A stretch of DNA of 64,000 bases from Anseranas semipalmata (GCA_013399115.1 VXAA01007212.1:127462-191461), one strand, 5' to 3'; positions 13,303 to 27,000 are shown, counted from the stretch's first letter. Program-made: numbers and translations. The notes: a model not told the origin generated them from the sequence alone.

Positions 13303-14365
13303 TCTCTTGATTTCTTTTGCCCTTGCTCTATTAGCACTCTCTCCCACAGGAAATTTTGCTGTGGTCATACTTGGAGTCAGAGAAATGCAATTTATCCTGA
13401 AAAGGACTCTCAAACTCACATATATGGAAGCATATCATAAAACTTTGACAACCTATTTATTAAAAACAAACTGAGCAGACAGAATGAAGTCATAAAATTG
13501 CTGGTAATTTATTTAAATCCAGATACCTGCCAATTGCTCCAGGTTAGATTATGACTTTGTCTAAATTCTCATAAAAAAAGTGGTAGCAAACCTCCAAGCA
13601 GTTCTAGGGGCTGTGCTGGTTTTGATTCCTGCTGTTCATGGTTGTTTACCCTGCACAGATCAGCATCAAGTAGAATCTTGTTTTTTCACAATTTCTGTCC
13701 AGCACAGATCAGTTAGTGTCAAGAGCATTTAAACTGAACTATTCCTTGAACCCTGAAGCAAGGATGAAGTCTGTTATAGAGGTATGTCTCTTCATCAGAG
13801 CCCTCTGTGATTCCATCTTACAGAAAGGTACAGTTTAGACAGCAGGATCTGCCTAAAGACCCTATTTAGCCCTCCAAGTTCTTTTGAAGAAGGATGAAGA
13901 GAAAGGCAGCTAAAACACCATACTCACAGAGAACCTTGTCAGCTAGAGATTACTGTCAGTGACACTGAATTTTTGTATACTTTAAAAATAATAATTCCAT
14001 AGGTTTTTATTTTTAGATCTGCTGAAAGGCAAAGAAAAAGAAGAAAAAAAACTGTTCATTTTACATAATTAAATAAATACTCATTTATTAAAAGAAATAA
14101 AGACACCCTGAACTTTTCACTCTATTATTTAATCTAAATGAACAAAACCAAACCAAAGCAACCCCTGCCTCCCAATACAGGGTTTAAGATAATAGATTTA
14201 CACCTAAGTCAGGGGTTTAAAGAAGCCCAACAGAGGTACTCTAGATACTTCTACTACTGCCTTCTTAGTTTTTGAAGAAAGATTACTGCAAGTGCCTGTA
14301 AAATGGCAACCACAGATGTCATTCAGCACTTGGAACACTGTGTGAACAGCAGCAGTGGTCGAGCT
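13303..14365. other. Unique sequence, no gene seen
   Basis: AT-rich, with an A-rich stretch at about 13980-14110. No repeat family, exon or RNA gene could be supported. Confidence 0.6.
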
Positions 14366-14495
14366 GACTGGAATAGGCTGGCCAACCCATGGCATCTCTG
14401 TCAACAGAGAATTTTAAGAAGAAGGCAAAAAAACATTTGTCTGGAATGACAGGTCTGGCCTTGGGTCAGAAGAAATGGCCTAGATGGCTGCTATA
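14366..14495 (+). repeat. Ancient CR1-clade LINE fragment, sense
   Basis: The order 'actggaataggctggccaac', 'atctctgtcaacagagaatt', 'acatttgtctggaatgacag', 'ccttgggtcag' and 'atggcctagatggct' follows the 3' part of old CR1-clade LINEs (pattern: one-line deviation summary, 'ggagattttcaagaa', 'aaacatctgtcaggaatgac', 'gactagatgacct'). The final 'aggtcccttccaacc' motif and terminal repeats are missing or eroded. Divergence is high, so the insertion is probably much older than the copy at 12795. Confidence 0.6.
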
Positions 14496-17400
14496 TGGCA
14501 GTTTTTCAGCATATCTTCAACATTTTTTTTTTTTTGACTGACATATCAGATTTTTATCTTTTATTTTTTTGCAAACTTTGGGTTCATGCTGGGTGTAACT
14601 ATGTTTATAATGTCACTTGGTACACCAAATACATTGAAAGGTGAGGAAATACGATTGGATTTCCTGTACTATGAGAATCCAGTTTCGTGTTATCACGTGC
14701 TTTATGTCATATGATTTTTTTTTCATAAACCTGTTGAAAATCAGCATTAAAACAGTTGGTTTCCCTCTTTACCCTCTTCCTTCCACAATCCTTTTAGACA
14801 CCAACAATATGGAGAAGGCCAAGACAGCTTAAATCTTCCTTGGGAAGGTATGATGCTTAGTAAGTTTACCCTCAGTTCCAGAGAAATTTCTCTATACAAG
14901 TCCATAAATCAACAAAGAATACTAACATTTCTGAAGGAATGTAGGACAGTCCATGAATGCAACAGAGAATAATTTTCCTATTAGAGAATCCTACGCATTC
15001 TTATGCAAGGCTATAATTCCCCATAAGATCTGCAGGACTTTTCCATAAGAGGACATCTGAAAAAGAAGTAATGGGTTCATACAGTGCTAGCTATATCAAA
15101 GAAAGAAATGGGCCCATTTCTTTTGAACATGTATCCAAACCAATTTCTCATCAGATGTAAATCATCCTGAATCAACTGAAGCTGATTAATACTAGGTTAG
15201 GAACCCACTCTCAAATTCTATCTCATTGTCTCAGAAAAGATTTGCAATATTTATTTTTCTCCCCAAAGACTGAATTCATGTAAGCTGAACTTTTTCAGGA
15301 AGGCCAACACATGGAGTTGAAGCTGATATACTGCCTATTTAAAAGACTGGATGTGATCAAATAAAGATTTATTTATTTACTTTTAATCCCAGAAGATGAG
15401 TTTCAGCGAGTTAAGCCTAGCTACAGGATCTTACAATATAGCATATATTTCACAACCTCCTTGTGTCATACCTTTGTTGAAACTATAAATTAAGTGGCAC
15501 TTGAAAAAGATGCTCCCTTGACTTTGCAAGGCCTCTTACTCTTGAAAATGTTCCTGACCCAATGGGAGAAATAAAATGAAAAAGTAGAAGCAGCAATACT
15601 CAGGTGAATTCACTGGGGCAATGAAGGAGAACCTCAGCAATGAATCTGAACTCAAAATGAAAGGACAAAAAAGGGGACAGGACTTGTACCCAAACACATG
15701 AGACTAATCCATCCTAACAGTCCTGGAGTTGCCAAAGAAAGAAGATGAAGATGAATAACGAATACCAGAGTATTAGATGAAAGAAAATTTAAAAGCAGTG
15801 GGAGTAAAGTATTGGGTCACCGAGGGAAAAAAATGGGCTGAAGAAGAAAGGCACAGAAAAAAACATCTGCAAGCAGCACTAGTGATGGGGGAGAAAAGAA
15901 GCAGGAGACACACACCCAGGTGCACCATTGCCAAGCAGGCTGAAACAAAAACCAGCATCATTTGTGTGGGATTTTTTTCTCGCTCTCGCTCTTTAGATCA
16001 AAAGGAGAGCAGCAATGCAATCTGCTCTTTGCACAGAGCACTTTCAGCCAAGGGAAGGAGAGTGCACACACTGGAACATCTGTTCCAAGAAGCCACTTGA
16101 AAAATAATCTTATAATAGCATGGGGAAAACATCTGTGCAGCATGCACCAGACCACCAGTAGTGCAGCAGTGGAGGAGTAGAAGGGGGAAGGAAGACAGGA
16201 GGGAGTGAGAGAGACAAAGTGGAACAGGATTAGGTCAGGGGCAAGTACCCCAGTGAGGGGCATGACCCACATGTGAAAAAACTGCTCATTTGGTGTCTTT
16301 TCTCTTCTAATCCTCAGCAAGAGGCAGACAGATTTCTCACCCACTGAGCTGTGTTTATTGGCAGATATTACTCAACATGTGCAGCTTTGAAAAATCCCAA
16401 ACTACAATCAATGTGTTTGAGAGGCTGCACGAAAAGCTCCCTGCCCTTGGCCTCTACTTTAGCCCCCACCCCTTCTTCCTCAACTTGTTTTATCTCTGTT
16501 GATACTGGGATAAATGTGCTGGAAAAACACTCACTGCTAGCTCAGGTAGGGAGAACTAATGAAGCTAAAGCACATTTACATTGTGAGTGAATTTGACCTA
16601 TTGTGTCTTTAATAAGACAGGGTCATTTGTTTTCAGTCTCAAAACAAATACCTAAACTCAGAAAAAATCCCACCCTAACCATCAAAGAAACATGCACATG
16701 CATGTGCAGTATGCACTATGTTCTTGGCTTGTCCATTCATCTATTATTTCAGGACAACTGTACACGTAAAGCCAGCCCTATCAATTGTCAGTAGCATGAC
16801 AGTAGGCTTCTTCCCCCCGCCTTGTGACACATTTTTCAGGTTTTTAAGAAAAACAGTGTTAATTTATTCAGCCATTGTTTGACTCTTCTCTAAACAAGAA
16901 AAGACTGCCCAAATGTGTATCTTCTTGTGGATGAGAAAAAGAAAGAATCAACAGGTCTGAAATACAAAACCTGCATACAAACATTTAGGTGATGTGACTA
17001 GGTACATAAAAATGAACAGGGAGGTATTAGGAGTTGAGGTACTATCTGTGTGTATGTAGGTGTAGCCTTCTGTTTCAGTGAAGATAGGAGAGAAAGGCCA
17101 GTCTCCCCACCCAAATCAGATTTCACAGTGGGAAAAATGATAGGGAAATGGGAATGTTTGAGTTATTTTAGAAGTCAGCTGTTATTCTGAATTGACTAAA
17201 TAGAATGACACCACAAAGCCAGGCAGAAGAAGACATATTGCATATCAGGACATAGCAAAGATCAGGTGTACCTATCCACAAAGGAAAGCACAGATGGTGT
17301 ACAAGGAAATTAGACTTCTACAATGGAACAAATCCCTGGGCAAAATGCACAGCTATAATTAGTAAAGTGTACCATGCGAGGCTCTTCTTTATACCAGTCC

Positions 17401-19510
17401 TGTCTTAATGTTGCCTATGTACCCATTTCTTCCATGCCATGCTTATAAAGGCAGTAAGAGAAAAGGCAAAGAACAGAAGGGACATGCTGGGAAGTTATGA
17501 AGAGGAATTGAGTGAGAGAGGAAGAGGCAGCTTCCCTCCAGACTTCAGACCAATAAATGACTTAGTAAGCAGGCAAAGTGTGAGAAATCAGGAAACACCC
17601 AGGATCAAGATTTTCTTCTGCTTGATTCACAAGGAATCAAGCTTCTTATCACAACCTGCTGTTATGTTCCTGATGCAGGACTTTCTCCTTTCTAGCAATG
17701 CTTTGAGAGCTCTGCTTCGATAGAAATTTAGGATTTTTCTTTTTTCTTTTGAAATCTCAAAAATTTACAGTGGAAGAAACTTATTTTTTTTTCAACAGTC
17801 ATATTGGCTCTCAAATTGGTTTTATTAGCCTAGTTTCCACATGCCAATGCAAACTAATGTATGCATCATAAGTTTAAACAATGATAAAAGGAACACCCTG
17901 AAAGAAAGCTGCCCAGGTTTGATTATATTGGCCTAAAATCATACCTTCAGTTAAACAAGTATGACTTACTACAGAGACCAGCGCTTTGATTACAGGCAAT
18001 TTCACTCCAGCCTTTTATTTCGTGGGCTACAAATCCTGTGAACTGAGATCATTCCCAGATAAGGGATGTGGGAGGGGGAGTCAGAGGAAATGAAACTGTA
18101 TGGGCACACAAAATGAAACCGGCGAGGGCACACAATAAAGGCATTGTAGGTAAAGATAAACAGCTTGAATTTGACATGGCAAGTGACAGGAAATCAATGG
18201 AGTGCTAACGTGTGGGAGGAAACAAATATGACTTTAGCAGAAATATTCAGGACAGATGTGAGGCAGAGAATAGAGGAACCATGGGGCCAGACAGGAGAAG
18301 CTTACACTAACCAAAGCAAAAACATCTGAGACACTGACAGCAACCTATTTAGGGAGTTTCCTCTTTTCTCTCTCACAGACAAGTCAAAATTTAAGTGAGT
18401 TGTTAGGTGTTACATGAGCTCAAAGCCTTTATCAGTCCCAGGACTAATTTTACATTATAGTGTATTGTAATTGTGCCATGGGCTTTCAAAGAGAGAGCAT
18501 TGTACAAGCCCATACTCCCCTATTCCCTAATCTCATTCCTCTGCATGGTTATCAGCTGGAACATCATCCAAAAGACCAGTATTCAGAATACCCTCCCATT
18601 CATTTAATTAGTAGAAGTATCAGAAATCCAGTTCCTTAATCACTTGGTTGGGAAGTGTTTGCTCAGGGTGAGTTGCACAATATACTTCACCAGCGTTAGT
18701 GTTATGCCTGTTTTTCTCTAACACTGAAAAGTCCTTCCATTAATCTACACTGATGACCGATATTCCATGGAATCAGAATTTGGCAAGCTCCTTGTACAAT
18801 ACCTCTAAGGCATGCTGGGCTCTGGCATGGAAGGCAAGATAACCTGCACAAGGAAGCAAGCACTTCTCCACCTCCTTTGCGTGCTAAAAGAACTGTTATC
18901 AAAATGTGGATCCAGAACAGGATTCTTCAAATCTTGGTTGAGATGTCTTTTTTTTCAGAGTAGTCTTGAAAGAGATTCCTCTTTTACAGAAAATCTACTG
19001 AGCATTCTTGAAATTATCATCTCTTACATGGAAGGTGAACCCACTTCCCTCCTGAGGCAGTATTTGTTTCCATAGCTCCCTTATATTAATATGCAACAAT
19101 ACCACTTTTAAGGGTATTATAGTTGCTTTTGTAACTCATTTAATCCAAAACTGAGGAAAGAAAAACATGGAAAAGTAAAGCCATCAGTAGCATACAGCTT
19201 TGTTCCACAGACAGAGGCATATTTCCCTGGTAGTACAATCAACTTCGTTTGTTCAGGGCAGCCTTCTTTGAAATTCATCAGTGCTCTCTCTCCACAAGGC
19301 AGTGGCTTACCCATTGGCACATATTTAGAATTGTCTAATATGTAAATAAAAGGTTTGATGAGCATCATGGTGCATAAGTATCTTCTTCACATAAATGGTG
19401 GGCCTTGTGTAACTCCACTTCTTTTTTCCCCAGCCTGACAAAATCTGCTTTTTATCCCCAAGGGTAAAGGGAAGAGCAACTAAAGTAACGTATTACTTTT
19501 TTATGATGGT
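14496..19510. other. Unique sequence, no gene seen
   Basis: Items seen: a T-run at 14523-14536, a purine-rich plus strand at about 15730-15930 and 16150-16260, a 16-bp perfect palindrome at 16693-16708, and a T-run with CAG at 18950-18958 that resembles a splice acceptor. The frame after that acceptor reads about 40 residues to a stop; I do not recognise it and no donor or neighbouring exon supports it. Open frames reach 128 codons (15958-16344, minus) and overlap a 107-codon frame on the other strand. Confidence 0.55.
16693..16708. repeat. 16-bp perfect palindrome
   Basis: The sequence 'tgcacatgcatgtgca' equals its own reverse complement. It sits in alternating purine-pyrimidine sequence, so it may simply be a degenerate CA/TG microsatellite. 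Confidence 0.85.
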
Positions 19511-19569
19511 TTGGTTTTGTTTTTGTTGTTGTTGTTGTTGTTTGGTTGGTTGGTTGGTTGGTTTGTTTT
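19511..19569 (+). repeat. TTG then GGTT microsatellite
   Basis: A compound tract: T-rich lead, about six TTG units, then about six TTGG units ending in 'tttgttttt'. It lies on the T/G strand with no gene nearby. Confidence 0.9.
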
Positions 19570-20416
19570 TCAAATTCCCCTTCTTGTCTCTTGGAAGAGA
19601 GGACAGAAGCTGAGCAGAACATTTTTACCATTAGCTTCCTATGGCATAGATAAAATTTCTTCTTAAAAAAATAAAATATTGTTGATTAACAAAAAGAAAG
19701 ATTCTGTAACCCCAGCAAATCTATTAAACTTTCATTCCATACAGGTCTTTTATTTTTCAAAATGGTAAGGTAGAGGGTCCTGAAAAAGTATCCAGTTCTG
19801 AATGTGACATATTGAAGGACAAGTTTGAATTAATTCACTCAGACATTGACTGATTCATTTTTTGAAAATTTCTCAGACTATTCAGGTTTTACTCATTGAT
19901 TAAAGAGTTGGACATTTTCACAGGCATACTACTTTGGATTCTAAAACAACAGGTTGAATAGGTTTAAACCAGAACACAACCTTTTAGTCCTCCATTACGA
20001 TTATAAAAGCCTGGACCACCTTAGGAGTTTCTGGAACCACTTTAAATAATCTCCTAGGTGTCAGGAGAGACTCCAGACACATCTAGAGGGGGTAAAGATA
20101 GAAGATTCAGAGCACTGTAGTTTGTTAGGTTGCCGCTTATCTTTGAAAGTCTTTGCACTATAGTTTCATTGGACCTGAGGAAGATGAGTAACAGTTTGCA
20201 AGGCTGTGACCATATCCCAGAACTGTGACCTGTACAATCTACCGCTGAGCTTGCCTGCCTGTAGAGAAGGCTAAGGCTAATAAGATCTGTACGCACATGT
20301 AAGAGTGAATCCTAAGCCCAGGGGACTGAGTATTAGTGCCTTTCTGCTGAGAATCTCAAATGCAAAAAACACCTTCTGCAATTCTGAGGGGCTGAGAAGG
20401 AGTCAGCTTTTGTCAT
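19570..20416. other. Unique sequence before the LTR
   Basis: No repeat or gene recognised. An 80-codon frame on the minus strand (20054-20296) has no recognisable features. Confidence 0.55.
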
Positions 20417-20905
20417 TGTACTGGGTTTGCATGGCAAGGGTTTGGTAGCAGGGAGGCTGCAGGGGTGGCCTCTGTGAGCAGAGCCCAGCAGCTGCCCCAT
20501 GTCAGATCAGAGCCAGCTCCAGCCGGCTCCAAAAGGGACCCGCCGCTGGCCAGAGCCGAGCCAGGGAGCGACGCTGGTTGTGCCTCTGGGAGAGCAAATC
20601 TAAGAAAGGGAAAAAACTGCTGTGCTACTGCAGCTGGAATAGAGGAGTGAGAACCAGCCCTGCACGCACCCAGGGCAGTGCAGAAGGAGGGCAGGAGGGG
20701 CTCCAGGCGCCGCAGCACAAGTTCCCCTGCGGCCTGTGGAGAGGCCCATGGTGGAGCAGGCCGTCCCCCTGCAGCCCACGGGTACCACACGGAGCAGATC
20801 TCCACGCTGCAGCCATGGAGGAGCCCACATGGAGCAGGTGGATGTGGCCTGAAGGAGGCTGCGGCCCATGGGAGCCCCCGCAGGAGCAGGCTCAAGGAGT
20901 GAGTC
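20417..20905 (+). mobile_element. Truncated ERVL-type endogenous retrovirus LTR
   Basis: A GC-rich block that begins 'tgtactgggtttgcatggca' and continues with 'ggcctctgtgagcagagccc', 'ccagccggctccaaaaggga', 'cccgccgctggccagagccg', 'gaaagggaaaaaactgctg' and 'tggagcaggtggatgtggcc', in the order known for a long LTR family of avian ERVL-type proviruses. The 5' TG end fits an LTR start. The full family LTR is much longer and ends in a CA; here similarity fades after 'aggagcaggctcaagg', so the 3' part is deleted. The usual TATA-like segment before 'agaaaggg' is altered. No gag, pol or env sequence flanks it. CpG content is higher than in the surroundings. The 160-, 124- and 118-codon frames here are accidental frames of GC-rich DNA. 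Confidence 0.7.
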
Positions 20906-20960
20906 CAAGGAGGAGACAGAAAACTGGAAGCTAAATTGTAGTGATCGAAGTCTCATTGCT

Positions 20961-21040
20961 AATAAAGACTTCATGAATTCATTATAATAAAGACTTCATT
21001 AGGGTTAATAGCATAGGATTTTAGGGTTAATAGCCTAGGA
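20961..21040 (+). repeat. Two adjacent short tandem duplications
   Basis: First pair: 'aataaagacttcat' at 20961-20974 and again at 20986-20999 (period 25). Second pair: 'tagggttaatagcatagga' at 21000-21018 and 'tagggttaatagcctagga' at 21022-21040 (period 22, one mismatch). They lie just past the fading 3' edge of the LTR. The 'tagggtta' resemblance to telomeric repeat is only one unit long each time. Confidence 0.9.
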
Positions 21041-24000
21041 GTCTCTTTGGTTATGGTCAGAAGAGTGAAGAGAGGAGTAAAATCTCATTCTGGCAAAATA
21101 AGGAGTTTGTCTGATGCTGTGAAATGAGTATGTGTCACTAGAAGAATAACTGCCAGTGGATGAAAGAAATGTGGAGGTCAGCTTCTGAATGACAGTAGGT
21201 TTCTATGCAGTCAAAGATTGCAATTTTGACTTCAGCAGGTCAATACCAAAGGCTTTCTACTGATCCAGATGATTTTGTATTATCACAGGAACCCATTGCC
21301 ATATATCTGGGTTGAATTATTGGTACAAGTGTACTTCTTAGCCCCTTCAGGAACAATATGGCTACAGCTGTACAAGTAAATAAAACAGCCCAGGGACCAT
21401 TCTCCAGCCTTTAGAACAAGTGGCAAGTTCTCAAGAGCAAACTTGTGCCCTCATAGCTACACTCTATTCCTACCCAAAACAAGGTGGTCTCATCCGTACT
21501 GTGTTTTAGGAACAGTCCCTGGCCCTTGTTATCCTCTGGACTTCAACTGAGTACTACTTCAAAGAGTAATGTTTGACATGCATCAAAAGTGTGCAAAGGT
21601 GTGTGCTATAGATGAAACACTATGGGCTGTAAAAGGTCAAATCTATAGTCAAATCCTAAATCCTGGCCCTGTACAGTATACTACTATAGATGTAATCTGT
21701 GGAACCTCTAAGTTATGGAAGTTAAAAAGCAAGGAAGAAACAAGGGACATTAATTTGAAGATATTGTATTGAATTATCTTCCCTGAGCTTCCAGGCATGC
21801 ATTCTGTCGCACCAAAGAAAAACTACTAAGATATTAATGAGACACAAAAGACCTTCTGAGTATGGAGTCCTTGTCCTCTGAATTGTCCCACTGGTGTCTG
21901 AAGATGTGTTCAGGGATTTCCAGGTGCTCTCAAGATCTTTCCTAGTGAAGGACGTTGAGGTAGCAGAATCTCCAGAACAGAGAATTTTTTCTGACAATAA
22001 GGACATGTCCTCAATGCAAGTGATGAAAGGTGCAAGCCTGAAGACCTTGTCAGAAAAAAGCCATGGGGGGTAGGGACTAAACTGCTCTGAGGCAGAGAAC
22101 TAAAAGGCCATTGGAAGCCACGTGGCTTAACTCAAACTGAAAATCTCATTTTTTCCCCTGTTTGCCAAGAGGGAAGGTCTTGGCAACAAAAAAAGGCCAG
22201 GCAAACAAAGAAATTGCTAAGTAACTAATGAACAAACTAACAAGCAAAATGACAGAAAAATGATTGCAAGGCCAAAAACATTGCAGCCTGTGATGTGAGC
22301 AGAGCTATATCTGAAGCCAAAGGCAGTAGAAGCAACCAAGAAGGAAGCTCAGACCACTTTTCATGACCTCAATACAGAGCACAAATAGAGAATATATAGG
22401 CTGTTTAAGCACTCCAAAGGCAAAAAGTAACTTGGATTGAGAGCACAAGATACTTCAGCATCCCACAGTAGATACACACATGAACCTACACTGGAAGGAG
22501 CAATATGGTGTTTCACTATAATAGGAAAAGACTGAGTTCTCACTGTAAGTGAAAAACAGAATGCAACCTTAAATATGGCCTCACAGTGGCTCCTCCATAA
22601 TTGCTAGTTCCCTGCTGTGTTCCCTATACAGCAGGTCTAGTACTGACATCTGGTACTAATTTAGGGTTCATCTGCTCCACAAAAACAAACATATTGTGGG
22701 GCCTCGTTACAGCATGCTTGTCCCTCAACTTGGTTAAACCACGTTCCATCTTGTAAAGTAGATGTGACATAACTGCTTGCATTTTGGCCCTGAACCACAC
22801 TACAGATGTTGTAATGTGGAAGAGCCTGAAGTAGCTTAAACTGCAATGCTGGGGATCTACTAGAAAGCAGCAGCAGTTCCAGCCCCTCAAAGACAGTGCT
22901 GTTAACCCCTTCCCCCCACTCCATGAGACTACTCCCATCTTGTTAAATACACTGATCAGCATGAATCTAGCACGAGGTAGCTTAATTCTGGCCATATTTT
23001 AAGCTGTGGTTATTTGAGATCAGGTCAGAAAGTCTTATGAGGAAGTTACTTTGACCCTGCTTATAAACACATTTGCCATTTATATTTGTAAGGCTATATA
23101 CAAAACTCTCAGGCAAGAGAGACATGGCTGTGGAGATCTTTCTCCATTTTTTCACACAGAGAGATATACACATTCATTTTGATTTAAACAAAAAAGAAAC
23201 AAGTTTGGGGGCCAAATGAGAGACTGCATGAAATGGGAAAAATTTCATACAAAGTACCCGAGGTGCACCCACCTGCCTTAGCAAAGGATTTATCCCAAAT
23301 ACCTTATTGAGTACCAGAAAATTAAGATTTCATTCTAGGATATTTCAGTTTGTACATCCCCACTTAACTGCTCCAGGGACTGCATGCTGACAAAGCTGCT
23401 CCAGTTCCAGCTATTGCAGAAACTTCTCACGCTCTGCATGCTGTTCATTCTCATGTGGCATTCTCTTTCACTTTTGTGTTCCAGCTACTGTTTCTCTTGC
23501 CAATAAAGATTAGCATAACCTTCAAGAAAATCTGGCAGAAGGTCACGATCATTTCAGGGAGAAGTAAACAGAGTGAGAAAAGCATAGAATGAGATTACTA
23601 GAAGAGTGCAAGAACTCTTTGCCCACTATGTATAGGTCATGCTGTCAAACAAAAATATATTGATATTTAACTCAGTCAAAACTTACATAAAGTCTGCTAG
23701 ACATCTGAGAAGTTGGATGGGTCTGGAATTCAGAGCTTCACTGGACCTTGAAATTATTCACAATCTACAGTCTCTTACCCAACACAGATTGTTTCTCCAT
23801 TACTTCGGGTTAAGTAGCAGAAGAAACAATTTGCAAATATTTGGAATGTTTCTATTTTTCATTTTTAAATCAATAGGTATATCTTGTTATTCTTCATAGG
23901 GTCTTTCTCGGCCTTGTAAGTAACTGGTACATCAGATTTTTATTTTTCCTTTAAGAAAGAAGAAGTTGATCATATCAGTCCAGGACTTCTTCCAAAAAAC

Positions 24001-27000
24001 CTGGAGGGAGTGAGGTTTCCATATACTGGGGCCAAAATACAGATGTTTGGCCTAAAATTGTTTTTATTATTTTTATTTTGGATTTTGGAAAAACAAGCAT
24101 ACAAGTCTCCACAAAAGAACACAAGTACATGTGTTCTCTCTATTACACTGGAAGAAAATGTAGCAACTCAAAAGGACAAAATGAGCAGGCCTGCTTTCTC
24201 TAAGCAGAGCTTTCAGAAATGGAAAAACCAAGCAGGCAGAAAACAAGTGTGATGAAGGGACTCTGACCCCACAAGAATGTCCATTTTTTCCAAATGAACC
24301 AAATGGTCTAATAAAGGATATTACCTTCCCTATAAATCTTGCCTCACAGAAGACAAAGGAATAAGGATTTCAAAATGCTTCCACAACCAGGCTATAGAGC
24401 AGCCAGGGCAGCAAACAGGGACAGACCAAAGATGGAGTTTGAACAGTATGTCACATGAGAGGAAAAAGCTGAGTATATGGCCCAGAAAAAATGTCCTCTT
24501 TGTATCTTTTATGACAATTACAGGAATACATCATCAATTTTCACACATACCACCTGAGGTGTGTGATCTTTATCTGGTGTTTCAACTTTGATGACAATTC
24601 TTGACACAGGATGGGACTGACTTAAATGGTGAATAAAAGCTAGCTAATGCAGACACTGAAGTATAAATAGAGGAACTAGCAGCAGAGTTTCCATCAGAAT
24701 TTGCAGAATAGTGTTTATAAGCTTTGCTGTGTACATGTGGTTTTGCTATAGCAACGAAGTTGAATAGTCATCATTTTCTATGACCAACACCAAATCTAGC
24801 ATAATCTGTATCCTGCTTATAAAGAGAAATGATTTAATCTATATGAGGTGCAGTCTGGTAGCCAAAATGGAAGAGAAATCCATGATACTGAAGTTCATAT
24901 TCTGTGCATATATGGGATTTCCCAATGGATCAGCTAGGTCAATATCACAGCAGATTGTCCAGTCTTCCAATAACAAGTAACGATGTCACATGAAAAAATA
25001 CGAAGATTAGACTGCTGTCACTGCCAATTTTAACAGTCTCTGAAGTCTGTTGTCCCAGTTGTAAGTGGCAAATAACTACCTGGCTCTGAGTAAGACATCA
25101 GAAAAGAGCAGCCTGTGTGAAATAGGTCATTAGTTTAATGGAAGAAAACTTGGAGAGATGATGCTCAATTCAAACCAGGGTACTCAGAAGTGCCCCCAGA
25201 ACTATCCTAGGCCTGTGCCTAAGATGTATTCCACAATACAACACAGATAGCAGGATGATTTCTCCCATCCAACAGGAAACACTAAAGGCATTGCAACAAT
25301 TAAAAAACTTTGAAGTTAGGGATACTTATTTATTTCAGGTGATTTTAAGCCACTAACAATATTCATCAACCAGGGAGCTGAGAAAAGCTGAAAAAAAGCT
25401 AAGCCAGCTGATACTTCAGAAATGTTAGATGTTTTTCAAGTCAGATTAGAAAACTGACAGAAGATAATGGAGTTCAATAGTTGAGGTAGTGGGCGAAGTA
25501 AGGGAAGATTTCAGTTCTGTAACACAGTAACCTCTAAAAAGGTAACCTCTAACAAATGAATAGAGTACATGATTTTATGGCCTTCGTCTCAGCAAAATAA
25601 TACCAGTCTTCTGGATGACAGATAAAGTAGTCAGGAAGACTTAATCTATTCAAACTACATGAAAGGAGAGAATCATGTTGAAAGAATAAGACATACCCAT
25701 CCAAGCATATAAACCAACTAAAAGCATCATTTTTTATGACAAACCTAAAAGCAAAGTAGTATGCTGAGAGGTATTATAAATACTATTGTTTGGAGCCTGG
25801 AGAGTCAATAACAGTAGTTGGAAGCAGTCTTGCAGGAGAAGACAAATTATGTGATTAGTAATAGATAAACTTGATGGGGTAGGTCCTATGGGTTTTGGAA
25901 GATTGCATTTCACGTCTAATGTGTTCCGTAAAAGGTACAGTGGAAAACCAGGTTGGATGGTGGTGACATTTTGCATGCAATATCCTGTTCATTATTAGGA
26001 ACTCACGGATGACTGTGCAGACTCCCCAGTGTTTATGGTTAGAGTATTAATTGGTTAAACTAACAAAATCAATCTAGGTGGCCTCCATAACAGACTGCCA
26101 TATTTCACAAAAATATACAACAACCTCCCCCTCAAAAATCTGGCTATTAAAGGTAGAAGGAAAAACTACGTTACCATAAGTGTCTTTCATCCTGCAGATC
26201 ATTTTCTCAGTCCACACAGATGGTAACAAAACTTCAGAAATCTCTAAAAGAAATTACTTCTTTCTTAACACAGAAATTCCTGCATGGGATATCAAGTAAC
26301 TCAGTAATGTCCATTATCAATTACTCACCATAATGGACCTCATTATGATAAATAAGGAACAGTTAATGGCTTTTATAAAGATTGAAAAATTGCCTAATGA
26401 AATGAGGTTTGATTTATTAAGTGCAAACAGGATATGTCACCAACCTGAAATATCTCTTGGATCTTTTAAAACCTGCAATTATTGAAAGTTAGAGGAATAC
26501 CTGAGATTATAGTCAGGAACATGCATTTAACAGAAGAAGTGCTAAAACAACTGAGAATTGTTCAGGAATATCTTGCTGGATGCCCAAAAAGCCAAGATTC
26601 TCAGATTCAGAAAGATCCTTGAGCCAAGAATATATTTTTCTTGGTGAAAGCAATGACCAAAGTGTATTTACACCCACATACATACACAAGCATATAGTAC
26701 ATGTGCATATGCACATGTATGTGCATGCATATATGGAGATGGAACTAAAAAACAATGAAATGAGAATGATTATAAACTACAAATGGAAATAAGTGAGTAA
26801 TTAATTCAGTAAGTCAAATGAATATGAGTTGAATGAGTATGAATGAGTTATAAAGCAACAAATTTAAAATGGTAAGGCATTTTAAAAACATTCCAGAAGA
26901 AATAAACTCAGTGAATGAATTATAGATCAATAGCTAGATTCATACAGCAGGATGGTAAAGGGTGATCAAGGAGAAGCAGAAATGTTCAACAGGTATTTCA

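Noticed and set aside
16150..16165. Weak CTCF-like word 'ccaccagtagtgcag'
   Set aside because: It departs from the core motif at several key G positions.
18050..18260. Stretch with words reminiscent of an old LINE ('cagcttgaatttgacatggc')
   Set aside because: Similarity was too vague to assign a family.
18950..19075. Splice-acceptor-like TTTTTTTTCAG followed by an open stretch
   Set aside because: Such acceptor look-alikes are common in T-rich DNA; there is no recognised peptide or partner exon.
20413..20895. 160-codon open frame on the minus strand, the longest in the window
   Set aside because: It lies inside the ERVL-type LTR, opposite to the LTR's sense strand, and arises from GC-rich, stop-poor composition; no domain is recognisable.
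21000..21040. Telomere-like 'tagggtta' words
   Set aside because: Each copy holds a single telomere-like unit within a 19-bp duplicated sequence; there is no array.
22624..22995. Overlapping 123- and 87-codon minus-strand frames considered as a decayed retroelement or exon
   Set aside because: Neither translation matches a family I know, and no flanking repeat ends or splice signals support it.
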